Source of the DNA: an uncultured Flavobacteriales bacterium
GTDB taxonomy: Bacteria > Bacteroidota > Bacteroidia > Flavobacteriales > Schleiferiaceae
Assembly: GCA_903821715.1 (NCBI GenBank)
Contig: CAIJMB010000148.1
Coordinates: 1 to 14,165, forward strand
Length of the DNA stretch: 14,165 nt
Direction: 5' to 3'
A program made the translations under genes and the position numbers. Positions 1-6,711 of this stretch are shown here, piece by piece. Under the pieces are notes generated by a model. That model made no database searches. It was not told the DNA's origin and worked only from the letters and a program-made list of their open reading frames with translations. Each line of letters starts with the position of its first letter. Position 1 is the first letter of the stretch.

Positions 1-1192
1 CTTCGGGCTCTTTGATTCCGCGGGCGCGGAGGTAAAAGAGCGCGTCCTCGTCGAGCTGGCCCACGGTGCAGCCGTGCGAGCACTTCACGTCGTCCGCAAA
101 GATTTCGAGCTGGGGCTTAGTGTTGACCTCGGCGCGCTCGTGCAGCACCAAGTTGGCGTTCTGCTGGTAGGCGTCGGTCTTTTGGGCGTCCTCGTGCACG
201 TAAATCCGGCCGTTGAACACGCCCTTAGAACCGTCGTCGTAGATGCCTTTGTAGTTCTCGTGCGAGGTACAATGCGCAGCCTGGTGGTCCACCAGCGTGT
301 GGTGGTCGACCAGCTGCTTGCCCTTGGCCAGCGTGAGTCCGAGCATGCGGGCGTCGGCTCCGGGCTCTTGAAGCACGAAGTCGAGGTTGTTGCGAATAAA
401 TCGGCCTCCGGTGCTGATCGTGTTCACTTGGGCGCGGCTGTCGCGGGCCTGCTGAATGCGCGTGTGCTGCGTCAGTGAAGCCTCGGGGGCGTCGTGCTGC
501 AGCTTCACCCAGCGGAGCTGCGCGCCGGCGGCCAAGTAGGCCTCGTCGACCGCGTTGGTCCACGTGGGGTGGTCAGATAGGGACTGGTGGCGCTCGATGA
601 TTTCGGCTTGGGCGTTGACGCCAAGCACGACCAGGTTGCGGATTTGCGTGGCGCGCGGCTCGGTTCCGGTGGTAAACGAAAGCACTTGGATCGGCCGGTC
701 AACCACCACGTTGTCGGGCACGACCACATAGAGTCCGTCCCAAGCCAGGGCCGTGTTGAGCTGCGCCAGCGGCCCCAAGTTCTCGGTGAGCTGCGCAAAG
801 TAGCGGTCGATGGTCTCGGGGTACTTCTTCCAGGCGGCCGACAGAGTGCAGACGTCGAATCCGCGGTGGGTGGTGTCACTCAGCCAGCTCGAGTAGCGTC
901 CGTTCAAAAACACGACGCGGTACGAATCCAACTCGTTGACTAAGAATCGTTTGATGTCCTTGTACTCGAGGTGCTCGTCTTCGAGCGGAGCGCAGGGCGG
1001 GCGCAGCCCGTAGTGAGGCGCGAGCACGGGCTTGAGCGAACTGTACTTCCAGTCTTCGTCGCGCACGGTCGGGAACCCGACAGCCTCAAATCGCTCCATG
1101 GCGCTGCGGCGGCGGTCGCGCACGGCCTCACTTGAGTATGCCGTCAGCTCTTTCTCGTGAAGCCAGTACTGGGCAGAGAGGCGGTCGTTCAT
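1..1192 (-). CDS. sufD: SufD, Fe-S cluster scaffold subunit (C-terminus cut by window edge)
   Basis: SufD forms the SufBC2D complex on which [Fe-S] clusters are built in the cytoplasm. Translating back from the ATG at 1192-1190 gives 397 uninterrupted residues. The usual length is roughly 430, so about the last 40 residues lie outside the window. Visible family signatures are DEDWKYSSL (about 45-53), a beta-helix core with VDHHTLVDHQ and HCTSHENYKGI (about 295-317), and the conserved DDVKCSHGCTVGQLDEDALF (about 367-386). His373 in CSHG is probably the counterpart of the cluster-assembly histidine of E. coli SufD (His360, from memory). The start codon overlaps the sufC stop in an ATGA, so translation is probably coupled. 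A GAGGTG lies just upstream inside the end of sufC but is closer than a good Shine-Dalgarno should be. It is the last suf gene visible. The call is secure. Confidence 0.95.
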   Translation of the reverse strand, partial: MNDRLSAQYWLHEKELTAYSSEAVRDRRRSAMERFEAVGFPTVRDEDWKYSSLKPVLAPHYGLRPPCAPLEDEHLEYKDIKRFLVNELDSYRVVFLNGRYSSWLSDTTHRGFDVCTLSAAWKKYPETIDRYFAQLTENLGPLAQLNTALAWDGLYVVVPDNVVVDRPIQVLSFTTGTEPRATQIRNLVVLGVNAQAEIIERHQSLSDHPTWTNAVDEAYLAAGAQLRWVKLQHDAPEASLTQHTRIQQARDSRAQVNTISTGGRFIRNNLDFVLQEPGADARMLGLTLAKGKQLVDHHTLVDHQAAHCTSHENYKGIYDDGSKGVFNGRIYVHEDAQKTDAYQQNANLVLHERAEVNTKPQLEIFADDVKCSHGCTVGQLDEDALFYLRARGIKEPE

Positions 1193-1938
1193 TCCACCTC
1201 TTTTTTGATCCAGTCGTATCCGCGCACCTCGAGGTCCTGGGCGAGGGTCTTGTCGCCGGTCTTCACGATGCGGCCCTTGTAGAGCACGTGCACCACGTCC
1301 GGAACAATGTAGTCCAGCAGGCGCTGGTAGTGGGTAATCACCACAAAGCTGGCCTTCGGCGAGCGCAGTCCGTTCACCCCTTGGGCGACAATGCGCAGCG
1401 CGTCAATATCCAGTCCGGAATCGGTTTCGTCCAAAATCGCCAGGCGCGGTTCGAGCATGGCCATCTGAAAGATCTCGTTGCGCTTCTTTTCTCCGCCCGA
1501 GAATCCCTCGTTGAGGCTACGGCTCAAAAAGCCCTTATCCATTTCAAGTAGTTGAAGCGCTTCACGCATTTTCTTGAGCATCGCCGAGGCGTCCAAGGGC
1601 TCTTCGCCGCGGGCTGTGCGCACCGCGTTCAAGGCCGTTTTGACGAAGTTCGAAACGCTTACGCCCGGAATCTCAACGGGGTACTGAAAGCTCAAAAACA
1701 GCCCAAGGTGGGCACGCTGTTCAGGGGCGAGCTCGAGGATCGACTGGCCGTCCCACAAAATGTCACCGCTCGTGACTTCGTAGTCTTCGCGGCCCGCAAT
1801 CACGCTGCTCAGCGTCGACTTGCCCGATCCGTTCGGACCCATGATGGCGTGAACCTCTCCGGGCTTTACCGTCAGGTTGACCCCGCGCAAAATTTCTTTA
1901 TCGCCAATTGAGGCGTGCAAATTCTTGATTTCTAACAT
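1189..1938 (-). CDS. sufC: SufC, ABC-type ATPase of the SufBCD complex
   Basis: Cytoplasmic ATPase that drives conformational change in SufB-SufD during Fe-S cluster assembly. At 249 residues it is full length for the family. In order: Walker A GPNGSGKST (34-42), Q-loop glutamine in FLSFQYP (about Q85), the SufC-type signature FSGGEKKRNE (146-155), Walker B LAILDETDSGLD (166-177; SufC proteins carry D-E-(S/T)-D here) and switch histidine in ITHYQR (H203). These together separate SufC from ordinary importer ATPases. The start ATG lies 12 bases after the sufB stop. That gap has no Shine-Dalgarno, as is usual in Bacteroidota. The stop overlaps the sufD start by 4 bases. There is no sign of damage. 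Confidence 0.98.
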   Translation of the reverse strand: MLEIKNLHASIGDKEILRGVNLTVKPGEVHAIMGPNGSGKSTLSSVIAGREDYEVTSGDILWDGQSILELAPEQRAHLGLFLSFQYPVEIPGVSVSNFVKTALNAVRTARGEEPLDASAMLKKMREALQLLEMDKGFLSRSLNEGFSGGEKKRNEIFQMAMLEPRLAILDETDSGLDIDALRIVAQGVNGLRSPKASFVVITHYQRLLDYIVPDVVHVLYKGRIVKTGDKTLAQDLEVRGYDWIKKEVE

Positions 1939-1950
1939 GATGATTGCAAA

Positions 1951-3387
1951 TTATCCGACCGAGCCCTCGAGGCTGATGGCAAGTAGTTTTTGGGCTTCAA
2001 CGGCAAACTCCATCGGGAGTTGGTTGAGCACGTCTTTAGCGTATCCGTTGATAATCAGCGCAATGGCGGCCTCCATGTCGAGTCCGCGCTGCTGGCAGTA
2101 AAAAATCTGGTCTTCGCCAATTTTGCTCGTCGTGGCCTCGTGCTCGGTGCGAGCCGTGGCATTTTTGACCTCGATGTAGGGGAATGTGTGGGCTCCGCAG
2201 CGGTCGCCCATGAGCAGCGAGTCGCACTGGCTGAAGTTGCGCGCGTGCTCGGCCCGCGGACCCATGCGCACCAAACCACGGTAGGTGTTGTGGCTGCGGC
2301 CCGCCGAAATTCCCTTGCTGATGATGGTCGACTTGGTGTGGCGGCCGAGGTGAATCATTTTGGTTCCGGTGTCGGCCTGCTGGCGGTGGTTGGTCACAGC
2401 CACGCTGTAGAATTCGCCCACGCTATGGTCGCCCTTGAGGATGCAGCTCGGGTACTTCCAGGTCACGGCGCTGCCGGTTTCGACCTGCGTCCAGCTGATT
2501 TTGGCGTGCGATTCGCAGATTCCGCGCTTGGTAACAAAGTTGTATACGCCGCCCTTGCCCTCGGAATCGCCTGGATACCAGTTCTGTACGGTCGAGTACT
2601 TGATCTCGGCGCGGTCCAAAGCCACGAGTTCTACCACCGCCGCGTGGAGCTGGTTTTCGTCGCGCTGCGGAGCCGTACAGCCCTCGAGGTAGCTCACGTA
2701 GCTGTCTTCGTCGGCCACCAACAGGGTGCGCTCGAACTGGCCGGTTCCGGCCTCGTTGATGCGGAAGTAGGTGCTCAGCTCCATCGGGCAGCGCACGCCC
2801 TTGGGGATGTAGCAAAACGATCCGTCCGTGAACACCGCGCTGTTGAGCGCCGCATAAAAGTTGTCGGACTTCGGAACCACCGTTCCCAAGTACTTTTTAA
2901 CCATCTCGGGGTGCTCCTGAATGGCCTCGCTCATCGAGCAAAAGATGATGCCCTTCTCGGCCAACGTCTTTTTAAACGTGGTCGCCACCGACACGGAATC
3001 CACCACCACGTCCATCGCCACACCGCTCAGTCGCTTCTGCTCGTCAAGGCTGATCCCCAGCTTTTCAAAGGTCTTTAAGAGCTCAGGGTCGAGCTCATCA
3101 AGGCTGTTGATTTGCTTTTTAACCGGAGCCGCATAATAGCTAATCGCCTGAAAATCGGGCTTCTCGTAGTGAACATTGGCCCACTCGGGCTCAGTCATCT
3201 CCTTCCACACGCGATAGGCGTCGAGGCGCCAGTCGGTCATCCATTCGGGCTCGCCTTTTTTGGCGCTAATCATGCGGATGACGTCTTCACTCAGTCCCGC
3301 AGCGATGCGGTCCGTCTCAACATCTGAATAAAATCCATATTTGTATTCGGACGCGGTTACTTCGTGCAGCAGTTCGTCTTGACTCAT
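1951..3387 (-). CDS. sufB: SufB, Fe-S cluster scaffold subunit
   Basis: Core scaffold of the SufBC2D complex, which receives sulfur and assembles the nascent cluster. At 478 residues it is close to the normal length. It starts with a typical N-terminal region (YKYGFYSDVETD, then EPEWMTDWRLDAY). The centre carries GKGGVYNFVTKRG and SAVTWKYPSC. The C-terminal half contains SHNTYRGLVRM, NFSQCDSLLMGDRCGAHTFP, EHEATTSKIGEDQ and the near-invariant tail EFAVEAQKLLAISLEGSVG. Cys388 in SQCD aligns by tail-counting with E. coli Cys405, the sulfur-accepting residue, and Glu417 with Glu434 (E. coli numbering from memory). The start lies 12 bases after the sufA stop and the stop lies 12 bases before sufC, so a single transcript is likely. 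The call is secure. Confidence 0.98.
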   Translation of the reverse strand: MSQDELLHEVTASEYKYGFYSDVETDRIAAGLSEDVIRMISAKKGEPEWMTDWRLDAYRVWKEMTEPEWANVHYEKPDFQAISYYAAPVKKQINSLDELDPELLKTFEKLGISLDEQKRLSGVAMDVVVDSVSVATTFKKTLAEKGIIFCSMSEAIQEHPEMVKKYLGTVVPKSDNFYAALNSAVFTDGSFCYIPKGVRCPMELSTYFRINEAGTGQFERTLLVADEDSYVSYLEGCTAPQRDENQLHAAVVELVALDRAEIKYSTVQNWYPGDSEGKGGVYNFVTKRGICESHAKISWTQVETGSAVTWKYPSCILKGDHSVGEFYSVAVTNHRQQADTGTKMIHLGRHTKSTIISKGISAGRSHNTYRGLVRMGPRAEHARNFSQCDSLLMGDRCGAHTFPYIEVKNATARTEHEATTSKIGEDQIFYCQQRGLDMEAAIALIINGYAKDVLNQLPMEFAVEAQKLLAISLEGSVG

Positions 3388-3399
3388 CGTACTCGTGAA

Positions 3400-3729
3400 T
3401 TATACCGCAAAGCTTTCGCCGCACCCGCAGGTGCGCGTCGCGTTGGGGTTGCTAAATGCGAACCCTTTGCCGTTGAGGCCCCCGCTGTACTCTAGCGTAG
3501 TCCCCAAGAGGTAGAGCAAGCTCTTCTTTTCCACCAGAACGCGAACGCCTTGGTCTTCAAAAAGTTGGTCGCCGTCCTTTGCGTCTGCCACAAACGTCAT
3601 GTCGTAGCTCAGCCCCGAACAGCCTCCACTCTTTACACCCACGCGCAAAAAGGCAGACTCAGGGTTGAGTCCTTCTTCGCGCATGAGTTCCATCGCCTTT
3701 CGGGCGGCAGGTTCAGATACCTTGAGCAT
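3400..3729 (-). CDS. sufA: SufA/IscA-type A-type Fe-S carrier (HesB family)
   Basis: Small A-type carrier that takes Fe-S clusters from the scaffold to target apoproteins. At 109 residues it has the classic length. The three family cysteines are all present: Cys37 in SGGCSGLSY, and Cys101 and Cys103 in the C-terminal TCGCGESF. Other conserved stretches are RVGVKSGGCSG (30-39) and TLEYSGGLNGKGFAFSNPNA (78-97). It is the first gene of the suf operon, 12 bases before sufB, and is preceded by a good Bacteroidota -7 element at 3753-3760. In this phylum such genes are variously named sufA, iscA or erpA. The symbol follows the operon context rather than a residue that separates the subtypes. Confidence 0.93.
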   Translation of the reverse strand: MLKVSEPAARKAMELMREEGLNPESAFLRVGVKSGGCSGLSYDMTFVADAKDGDQLFEDQGVRVLVEKKSLLYLLGTTLEYSGGLNGKGFAFSNPNATRTCGCGESFAV

Positions 3730-3752
3730 TTTGGAAAAGTTCTAAATAAGGA

Positions 3753-3760
3753 CAAAGATA
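3753..3760 (-). promoter_or_regulatory. Predicted -7 promoter element of the suf operon
   Basis: On the minus strand this reads TATCTTTG, a full match to the Bacteroidota sigma-ABfr -7 consensus TAnnTTTG. It lies 23 bases upstream of the sufA ATG, leaving a short leader of roughly 17 bases with no Shine-Dalgarno. I see no clear TTG/TTTG -33 element at the usual 17-23 base spacing. That upstream position is taken up by the repeat region. The position is predicted from the motif only. Confidence 0.6.
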
Positions 3761-3791
3761 CTAACGCCCTCGCGAGCGGATGGTTCATATG

Positions 3792-3814
3792 GCGAAACCC
3801 GGGACGGGTTTCGC
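3792..3814. repeat. Perfect 10-bp inverted repeat (GC-rich hairpin)
   Basis: The arms GCGAAACCCG (3792-3801) and CGGGTTTCGC (3805-3814) are exact reverse complements separated by only GGA. As RNA or cruciform this is a very stable hairpin. It lies in the same-strand gap between the amylase stop and the suf promoter. Neither side has a run of T, so it is not a classical intrinsic terminator, though it could stall polymerase or protect the amylase mRNA 3' end. Its left arm is partly repeated 59 bases downstream. Confidence 0.85.
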
Positions 3815-3819
3815 GTAAC

Positions 3820-3850
3820 TCGTACCTAGCTCCTGGTTCTTGGCAATATA
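3820..3850 (+). repeat. Heptamer-periodic degenerate repeat, left array
   Basis: On the plus strand the words TAG, TGG and TGG begin at 3827, 3834 and 3841, exactly 7 bases apart. The surrounding sequence reads CCTAG CTCCTGG TTCTTGG, a degenerate TTCCTGG heptamer. Two further units (TAG at 3886 and 3893, in CCTAGTG CCTAGTG) follow the second copy of the duplicated segment. The same consensus recurs on the opposite strand at 3940-3990. Confidence 0.6.
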
Positions 3851-3939
3851 ACGAACCCCGCGAGCGAGCTTCGCGAAACGTGACCTAGTGCCTAGTGCGC
3901 GATCCTTGCATCCAAGCGTACTGTAAATGAGGCAAGGAA

Positions 3940-3990
3940 CCAGAAACAAAAAAACCAATAACCATGAACTAGAAACCAGAAACCAGAAAC
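3940..3990 (-). repeat. Heptamer-periodic degenerate repeat, right array
   Basis: On the plus strand CCA/CTA words begin at 3955, 3962, 3969, 3976 and 3983, each exactly 7 bases apart. A further CCA at 3940 is 15 bases earlier (two units plus one base). Read on the minus strand, this is a run of TTTCTGG-like heptamers (TTTCTGG, TTTCTGG, TTTCTAG, TTCATGG, TTATTGG). The array starts within a few bases of the amylase stop codon. It has the same consensus as the left array but the opposite orientation. It carries no reading frame of its own. Confidence 0.75.
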
Positions 3991-3993
3991 AGA

Positions 3994-5868
3994 TCAGCGC
4001 ACCGCCCGAAGAATCCGAATCCCCTTAGCCGGGAACAGGAGTTCGGCGCCAGCGGTCACGGTTCCGCCCTGAATGAGGTCGGTAAAGGTGGTGTACGGGC
4101 TGATGCCCAAGTCCGCAACGCGCTCGGTCGGCCAGCGGTGGACGCGGTCGTCGCCGTTGGCGAGCACGAGAATCACCTCGCTGTCTGAGTACCACGCGTA
4201 GGCGAACGAGCCCATGTCGGGGGTGAACTGCATGAAGTTCCCTGTACCGATCAGAGGGTTGGCTAGGCGCAGGGCGCCGAGCTGGCGGACGTAGGCTTGG
4301 GCCTCGCGCTGGTCGACGGTCAGCCCCTGGCCGGTGAAGCCCGAGGTTTTGTCTCCGGGCCATCCGCCGGCAAAGTCCTGGCGCATGGCGCCGTGGTCGT
4401 CAAGGGCGCTGTAGAGCAACTCGGTTCCGTAGTAAATGCTTGGAATTCCGCGAAGGGTGTACAGCATGCCGAGGCCGAGCTTGAAGCGGTCGAGGTCCTT
4501 GCCCACCTTGCCAAAAAAGCGGCCCTCATCGTGGTTGTCGAGAAAGGTGACGAGGTGGTCGCCGGCGCGGTCAAACCCGTAGAGGTAGTCGGCGGCTAGG
4601 GCGTTATAGATGTCAGCCATGCCTTCGTTCCAGCCGCTGGGGCGCTCCACGGCCTTTTTGAGGCCCCAATACATGGGGAAGTCGGCGGCCCCGGTCAAGT
4701 CCGGATGCGTTTCGAGGTAAAAGGCCTGAGCGTGCGCGCTGTGCACCCACGACTCGCTGTACACATAAAACTGCGGTTCAAAGGCCTTTACGGCGGCCAT
4801 CCACTCGCGCATAAACGCTTGATCCGGGTACAGCCATGTATCGACGCGGAACCCATCCAATTGGGCCTCCTCAATCCACCACAAGCTGTTTTGTATCAAG
4901 TAGCGGGCGCAGTGCGGATCGCGTCCGTTCACGTCGGGCATCGAGCCTACAAACCATCCGTCGGTTTGGCGCTCGCGGTCGCGGGCTGCGGCATAGGGGT
5001 CGTACAGCGTTTGGTAGCGGTGAATGGACGTAAACGCGGGCTTTTCTTCGCCGCGGGCCTTGGCCCGCGGATCATTGGCCGGCGCAGATGGCCAGGCATT
5101 GAACCAGCTCGAGTCCGGCGGACTTTGGTAGAGGTAGTGCCCCGTGCCCACATGGTTGAACACCATGTCTTTGATTGCCTTCATTCCGCGGGCGTGCAGG
5201 CCGTCAACCCAATTCACGTAGTCGCTGTGGGTTCCGTAGCGCGGATCAATTCGGTAGTGGTCGGTAATGGCGTAGCCGTGGTAGCTCGCGGCCGGCATGT
5301 CGTTTTCGAGGAGCGGCATGGGCCAGACCGCAGTGGCGCCCAGCGACTTCACGTAGTCAAGGTGGGCAATCATTCCCGCGAGGTCGCCGCCGTGGCGCTT
5401 ATAGTTGTGATTGCGGTCGCTGCCCCGCTCGGTCATGCCCGCAACGTCGTCATTGCTTGGGTTGCCGTTGGCAAACCGGTCGGGCGTAACGAGGTAAATC
5501 AGGTCGCGCTGGCTCAGGCCTGGCGCTGCGGCACGCGGGCGGCGCTCCTTGAGCTTCCATTCCGTGCGGATTTTTTTTCGTCCCACCTCTGCGACCACGG
5601 TGGCGGAACCGGGCTTGGCGCCCGGCTGGATTTCGACCGTCACGTAGCGGTAGCGCGGATTGGCCGCGGGAACGTCTGAAACCACCGCAATTCCGGGGGC
5701 GCTCACAGTGACCGACGAAAGTTCCGCATCACTCGATACTAAAAGCTCGAGGCGGTTCACCGAGGACCCGACCCACCAATGCGGGGGATCGACGCGAAGA
5801 GTTTGGGCCGCCAGCGGGGCCGTCGCAAAGACACTGGCCACTAGGCCAAAAGCAAGGAATCGAAGCAT
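3994..5868 (-). CDS. GH13 alpha-amylase/neopullulanase-like enzyme (SusA/cyclomaltodextrinase type), periplasmic
   Basis: Predicted to hydrolyse alpha-1,4 (possibly alpha-1,6) glucosidic bonds of imported starch oligosaccharides. Its 624 residues begin with an ordinary signal peptide (1-21, cleavage after LAA). No lipobox cysteine and no T9SS tail are seen, so a periplasmic location is inferred. Residues about 25-108 form the N-terminal beta domain seen in Bacteroidota SusA-type enzymes (DPPHWWVGS). The GH13 barrel starts at LIYLVTPDRFANGN (123-136). The four GH13 regions are visible: DMVFNH (234-239), GFRVDTWLY (339-347, nucleophile Asp343), YSESW (370-374, acid/base Glu372) and FLDNHD (442-447, transition-state stabiliser Asp447). 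A C-terminal beta domain ends the protein. It is the last gene of the susCD locus, separated from its upstream neighbour by a terminator. Exact specificity cannot be read from sequence. Confidence 0.93.
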   Translation of the reverse strand: MLRFLAFGLVASVFATAPLAAQTLRVDPPHWWVGSSVNRLELLVSSDAELSSVTVSAPGIAVVSDVPAANPRYRYVTVEIQPGAKPGSATVVAEVGRKKIRTEWKLKERRPRAAAPGLSQRDLIYLVTPDRFANGNPSNDDVAGMTERGSDRNHNYKRHGGDLAGMIAHLDYVKSLGATAVWPMPLLENDMPAASYHGYAITDHYRIDPRYGTHSDYVNWVDGLHARGMKAIKDMVFNHVGTGHYLYQSPPDSSWFNAWPSAPANDPRAKARGEEKPAFTSIHRYQTLYDPYAAARDRERQTDGWFVGSMPDVNGRDPHCARYLIQNSLWWIEEAQLDGFRVDTWLYPDQAFMREWMAAVKAFEPQFYVYSESWVHSAHAQAFYLETHPDLTGAADFPMYWGLKKAVERPSGWNEGMADIYNALAADYLYGFDRAGDHLVTFLDNHDEGRFFGKVGKDLDRFKLGLGMLYTLRGIPSIYYGTELLYSALDDHGAMRQDFAGGWPGDKTSGFTGQGLTVDQREAQAYVRQLGALRLANPLIGTGNFMQFTPDMGSFAYAWYSDSEVILVLANGDDRVHRWPTERVADLGISPYTTFTDLIQGGTVTAGAELLFPAKGIRILRAVR

Positions 5869-5872
5869 GACT

Positions 5873-5880
5873 TAAAATTA
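5873..5880 (-). promoter_or_regulatory. Possible weak -7 element for the amylase gene
   Basis: On the minus strand this reads TAATTTTA, seven of eight positions of TAnnTTTG. A TTG lies 20 bases upstream, inside the terminator stem. The ATG follows only 4 bases later, so any transcript from here would be almost leaderless. The match could be chance in AT-rich sequence. Confidence 0.25.
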
Positions 5881-5914
5881 GGGGAAAAGAAAAGGCCCCC
5901 CAATTCGGAGGGCC
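5881..5914 (-). terminator. Intrinsic terminator after the T9SS glucan-binding-like gene
   Basis: On the minus strand the stem is GGCCCTCC paired with GGGGGGCC (one G-U pair) around a GAATT loop. It is followed by TTTTCTTTT. It begins 23 bases after the upstream gene's stop and ends 12 bases before the amylase ATG. It should end or attenuate the susC-susD-T9SS transcript ahead of the amylase gene. Confidence 0.8.
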
Positions 5915-5937
5915 CCTTCATCAATCGCTTGAGCGAA

Positions 5938-6690
5938 TTAGTGGTTAACCACTACGCGCTTCACGCTCTTGGCGCCGTCTACGGTAACTTCTACGAAGTA
6001 GGTTCCGTTGGCAACATTCAAGTCAGCGTTGAGGGTGTTCACACCAGCTTCAACGGCACGCTCGAACGACATAACGCTTTGGCCGAGGATGTTCACCACG
6101 TTGATGCCGGCGAAACCAGCAGCGCGTGCGCTGAACTCAAGGCTAACCGCACCCGTAGTTGGGTTTGGAGAAACCGTCAAAGCAACCGTCTCGTTCTTCT
6201 CAATAGAAAGGTTGGGAGAGGTTCCGTCGCACTGCAAGCACGCGTCAAAGCAGAACAAGAACGCAGCATTCGCTGAAGGAACGGTGATGGTACGGTTGAT
6301 GTTACCGGCTCCGTCATCGACACCGCAACCACCAGTAGCGATGGTAGTAGATGCGCTAGTGCCTTCGTTGGTGCCCCAGTCGTTGTTGACGAACTTGTAG
6401 TAGTGCAGAGCACCAACTGCCGTCGCGGGGTAGTCAACCGTGATTGACCAGATGTTGTTGCCTTCGTCGGTCATACCAGAATTGGCATCCGATGGAGACC
6501 AGTTCACCATGGCAGCGCCGCCTTTGGTAGCACCTTGGTCAGCAAAGTTGCCGCCTACGCGCATTCCGTTCGCACCGAGAGTGGCTCCGGCACCGAGGTA
6601 GTCAGTGATGTCTACCTTGTAGGTAACCGAAACTTGAGCAAAAGCCGCGCTCGCAACGAGTGCAGCAGCAAGAGTAAGGGTTTTTTTCAT
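5938..6690 (-). CDS. Secreted glucan-binding-like protein with T9SS type A sorting domain
   Basis: It probably binds alpha-glucan outside the cell, filling the place of SusE/SusF. The 250-residue protein has a signal peptide (about 1-19, cleavage after AFA). Residues about 20-155 form a beta-sandwich-like region of the type common beside Bacteroidota amylases: VTYKVDITDY, MRVGGNFA, W at 64, LHYYKFVNNDWGTNE (95-109), then a GCGVDDG...NRTITV segment. A CFDACLQC motif (C147, C151, C154) plus Cys122 follows, a cysteine pattern I recall from this kind of secreted module. Residues about 172-250 are a type A C-terminal sorting domain (VSPNPTTGAVSLEF, ILGQSV, GTYFVEV, VKRVVVNH), which directs T9SS export and usually surface attachment. 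The gene follows susD by 21 bases and ends in a strong terminator. The glucan-binding role is inferred from context and resemblance. Confidence 0.8.
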   Translation of the reverse strand: MKKTLTLAAALVASAAFAQVSVTYKVDITDYLGAGATLGANGMRVGGNFADQGATKGGAAMVNWSPSDANSGMTDEGNNIWSITVDYPATAVGALHYYKFVNNDWGTNEGTSASTTIATGGCGVDDGAGNINRTITVPSANAAFLFCFDACLQCDGTSPNLSIEKNETVALTVSPNPTTGAVSLEFSARAAGFAGINVVNILGQSVMSFERAVEAGVNTLNADLNVANGTYFVEVTVDGAKSVKRVVVNH

Positions 6691-6711
6691 TGTATTAAGA
6701 ATTGGTGTTGA

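Larger units (their letters stand above)
3792..3888. repeat. Imperfect direct duplication with 59-base offset
   Basis: The 38-base segment 3792-3829 recurs in degenerate form at 3851-3888. Both copies begin (G/A)CGAA(A/C)CCCG, pass through TTCGCG(T/A)AAC and end in ACCTAG. The shared ends lie at the same 59-base distance. The first copy holds the perfect hairpin. The second keeps only a short CGCGA/TCGCG stem with a 7-base loop. In each copy the tail runs into TAG/TGG words spaced 7 bases apart. This looks like a decayed tandem repeat of a non-coding element. I do not recognise the family. Confidence 0.6.

Noticed and set aside
1990..3078. Long 362-codon open frame on the plus strand opposite sufB
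   Set aside because: It is antisense to a clearly conserved gene, contains no recognisable motif, and is rich in the A, G, V, H and R expected from the complement of GC-rich coding sequence.
3792..3814. Classical rho-independent terminator for the amylase gene
   Set aside because: The stem is strong but neither strand has a T-run after it, and it lies about 180 bases beyond the stop codon.
3550..3888. 112-codon plus-strand open frame entering the repeat region
   Set aside because: First part is antisense to sufA and the rest translates the hairpin and heptamer repeats. No protein-like features.
3777..3990. CRISPR array or transposon end
   Set aside because: The repeat unit is only 7 bases, degenerate and without spacers. 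There is no transposase frame, target duplication or terminal inverted repeat long enough for an insertion sequence.
4705..5679. 324-codon open frame on the plus strand opposite the amylase gene
   Set aside because: Shadow of the GH13 gene. No domain, signal peptide or upstream promoter of its own.
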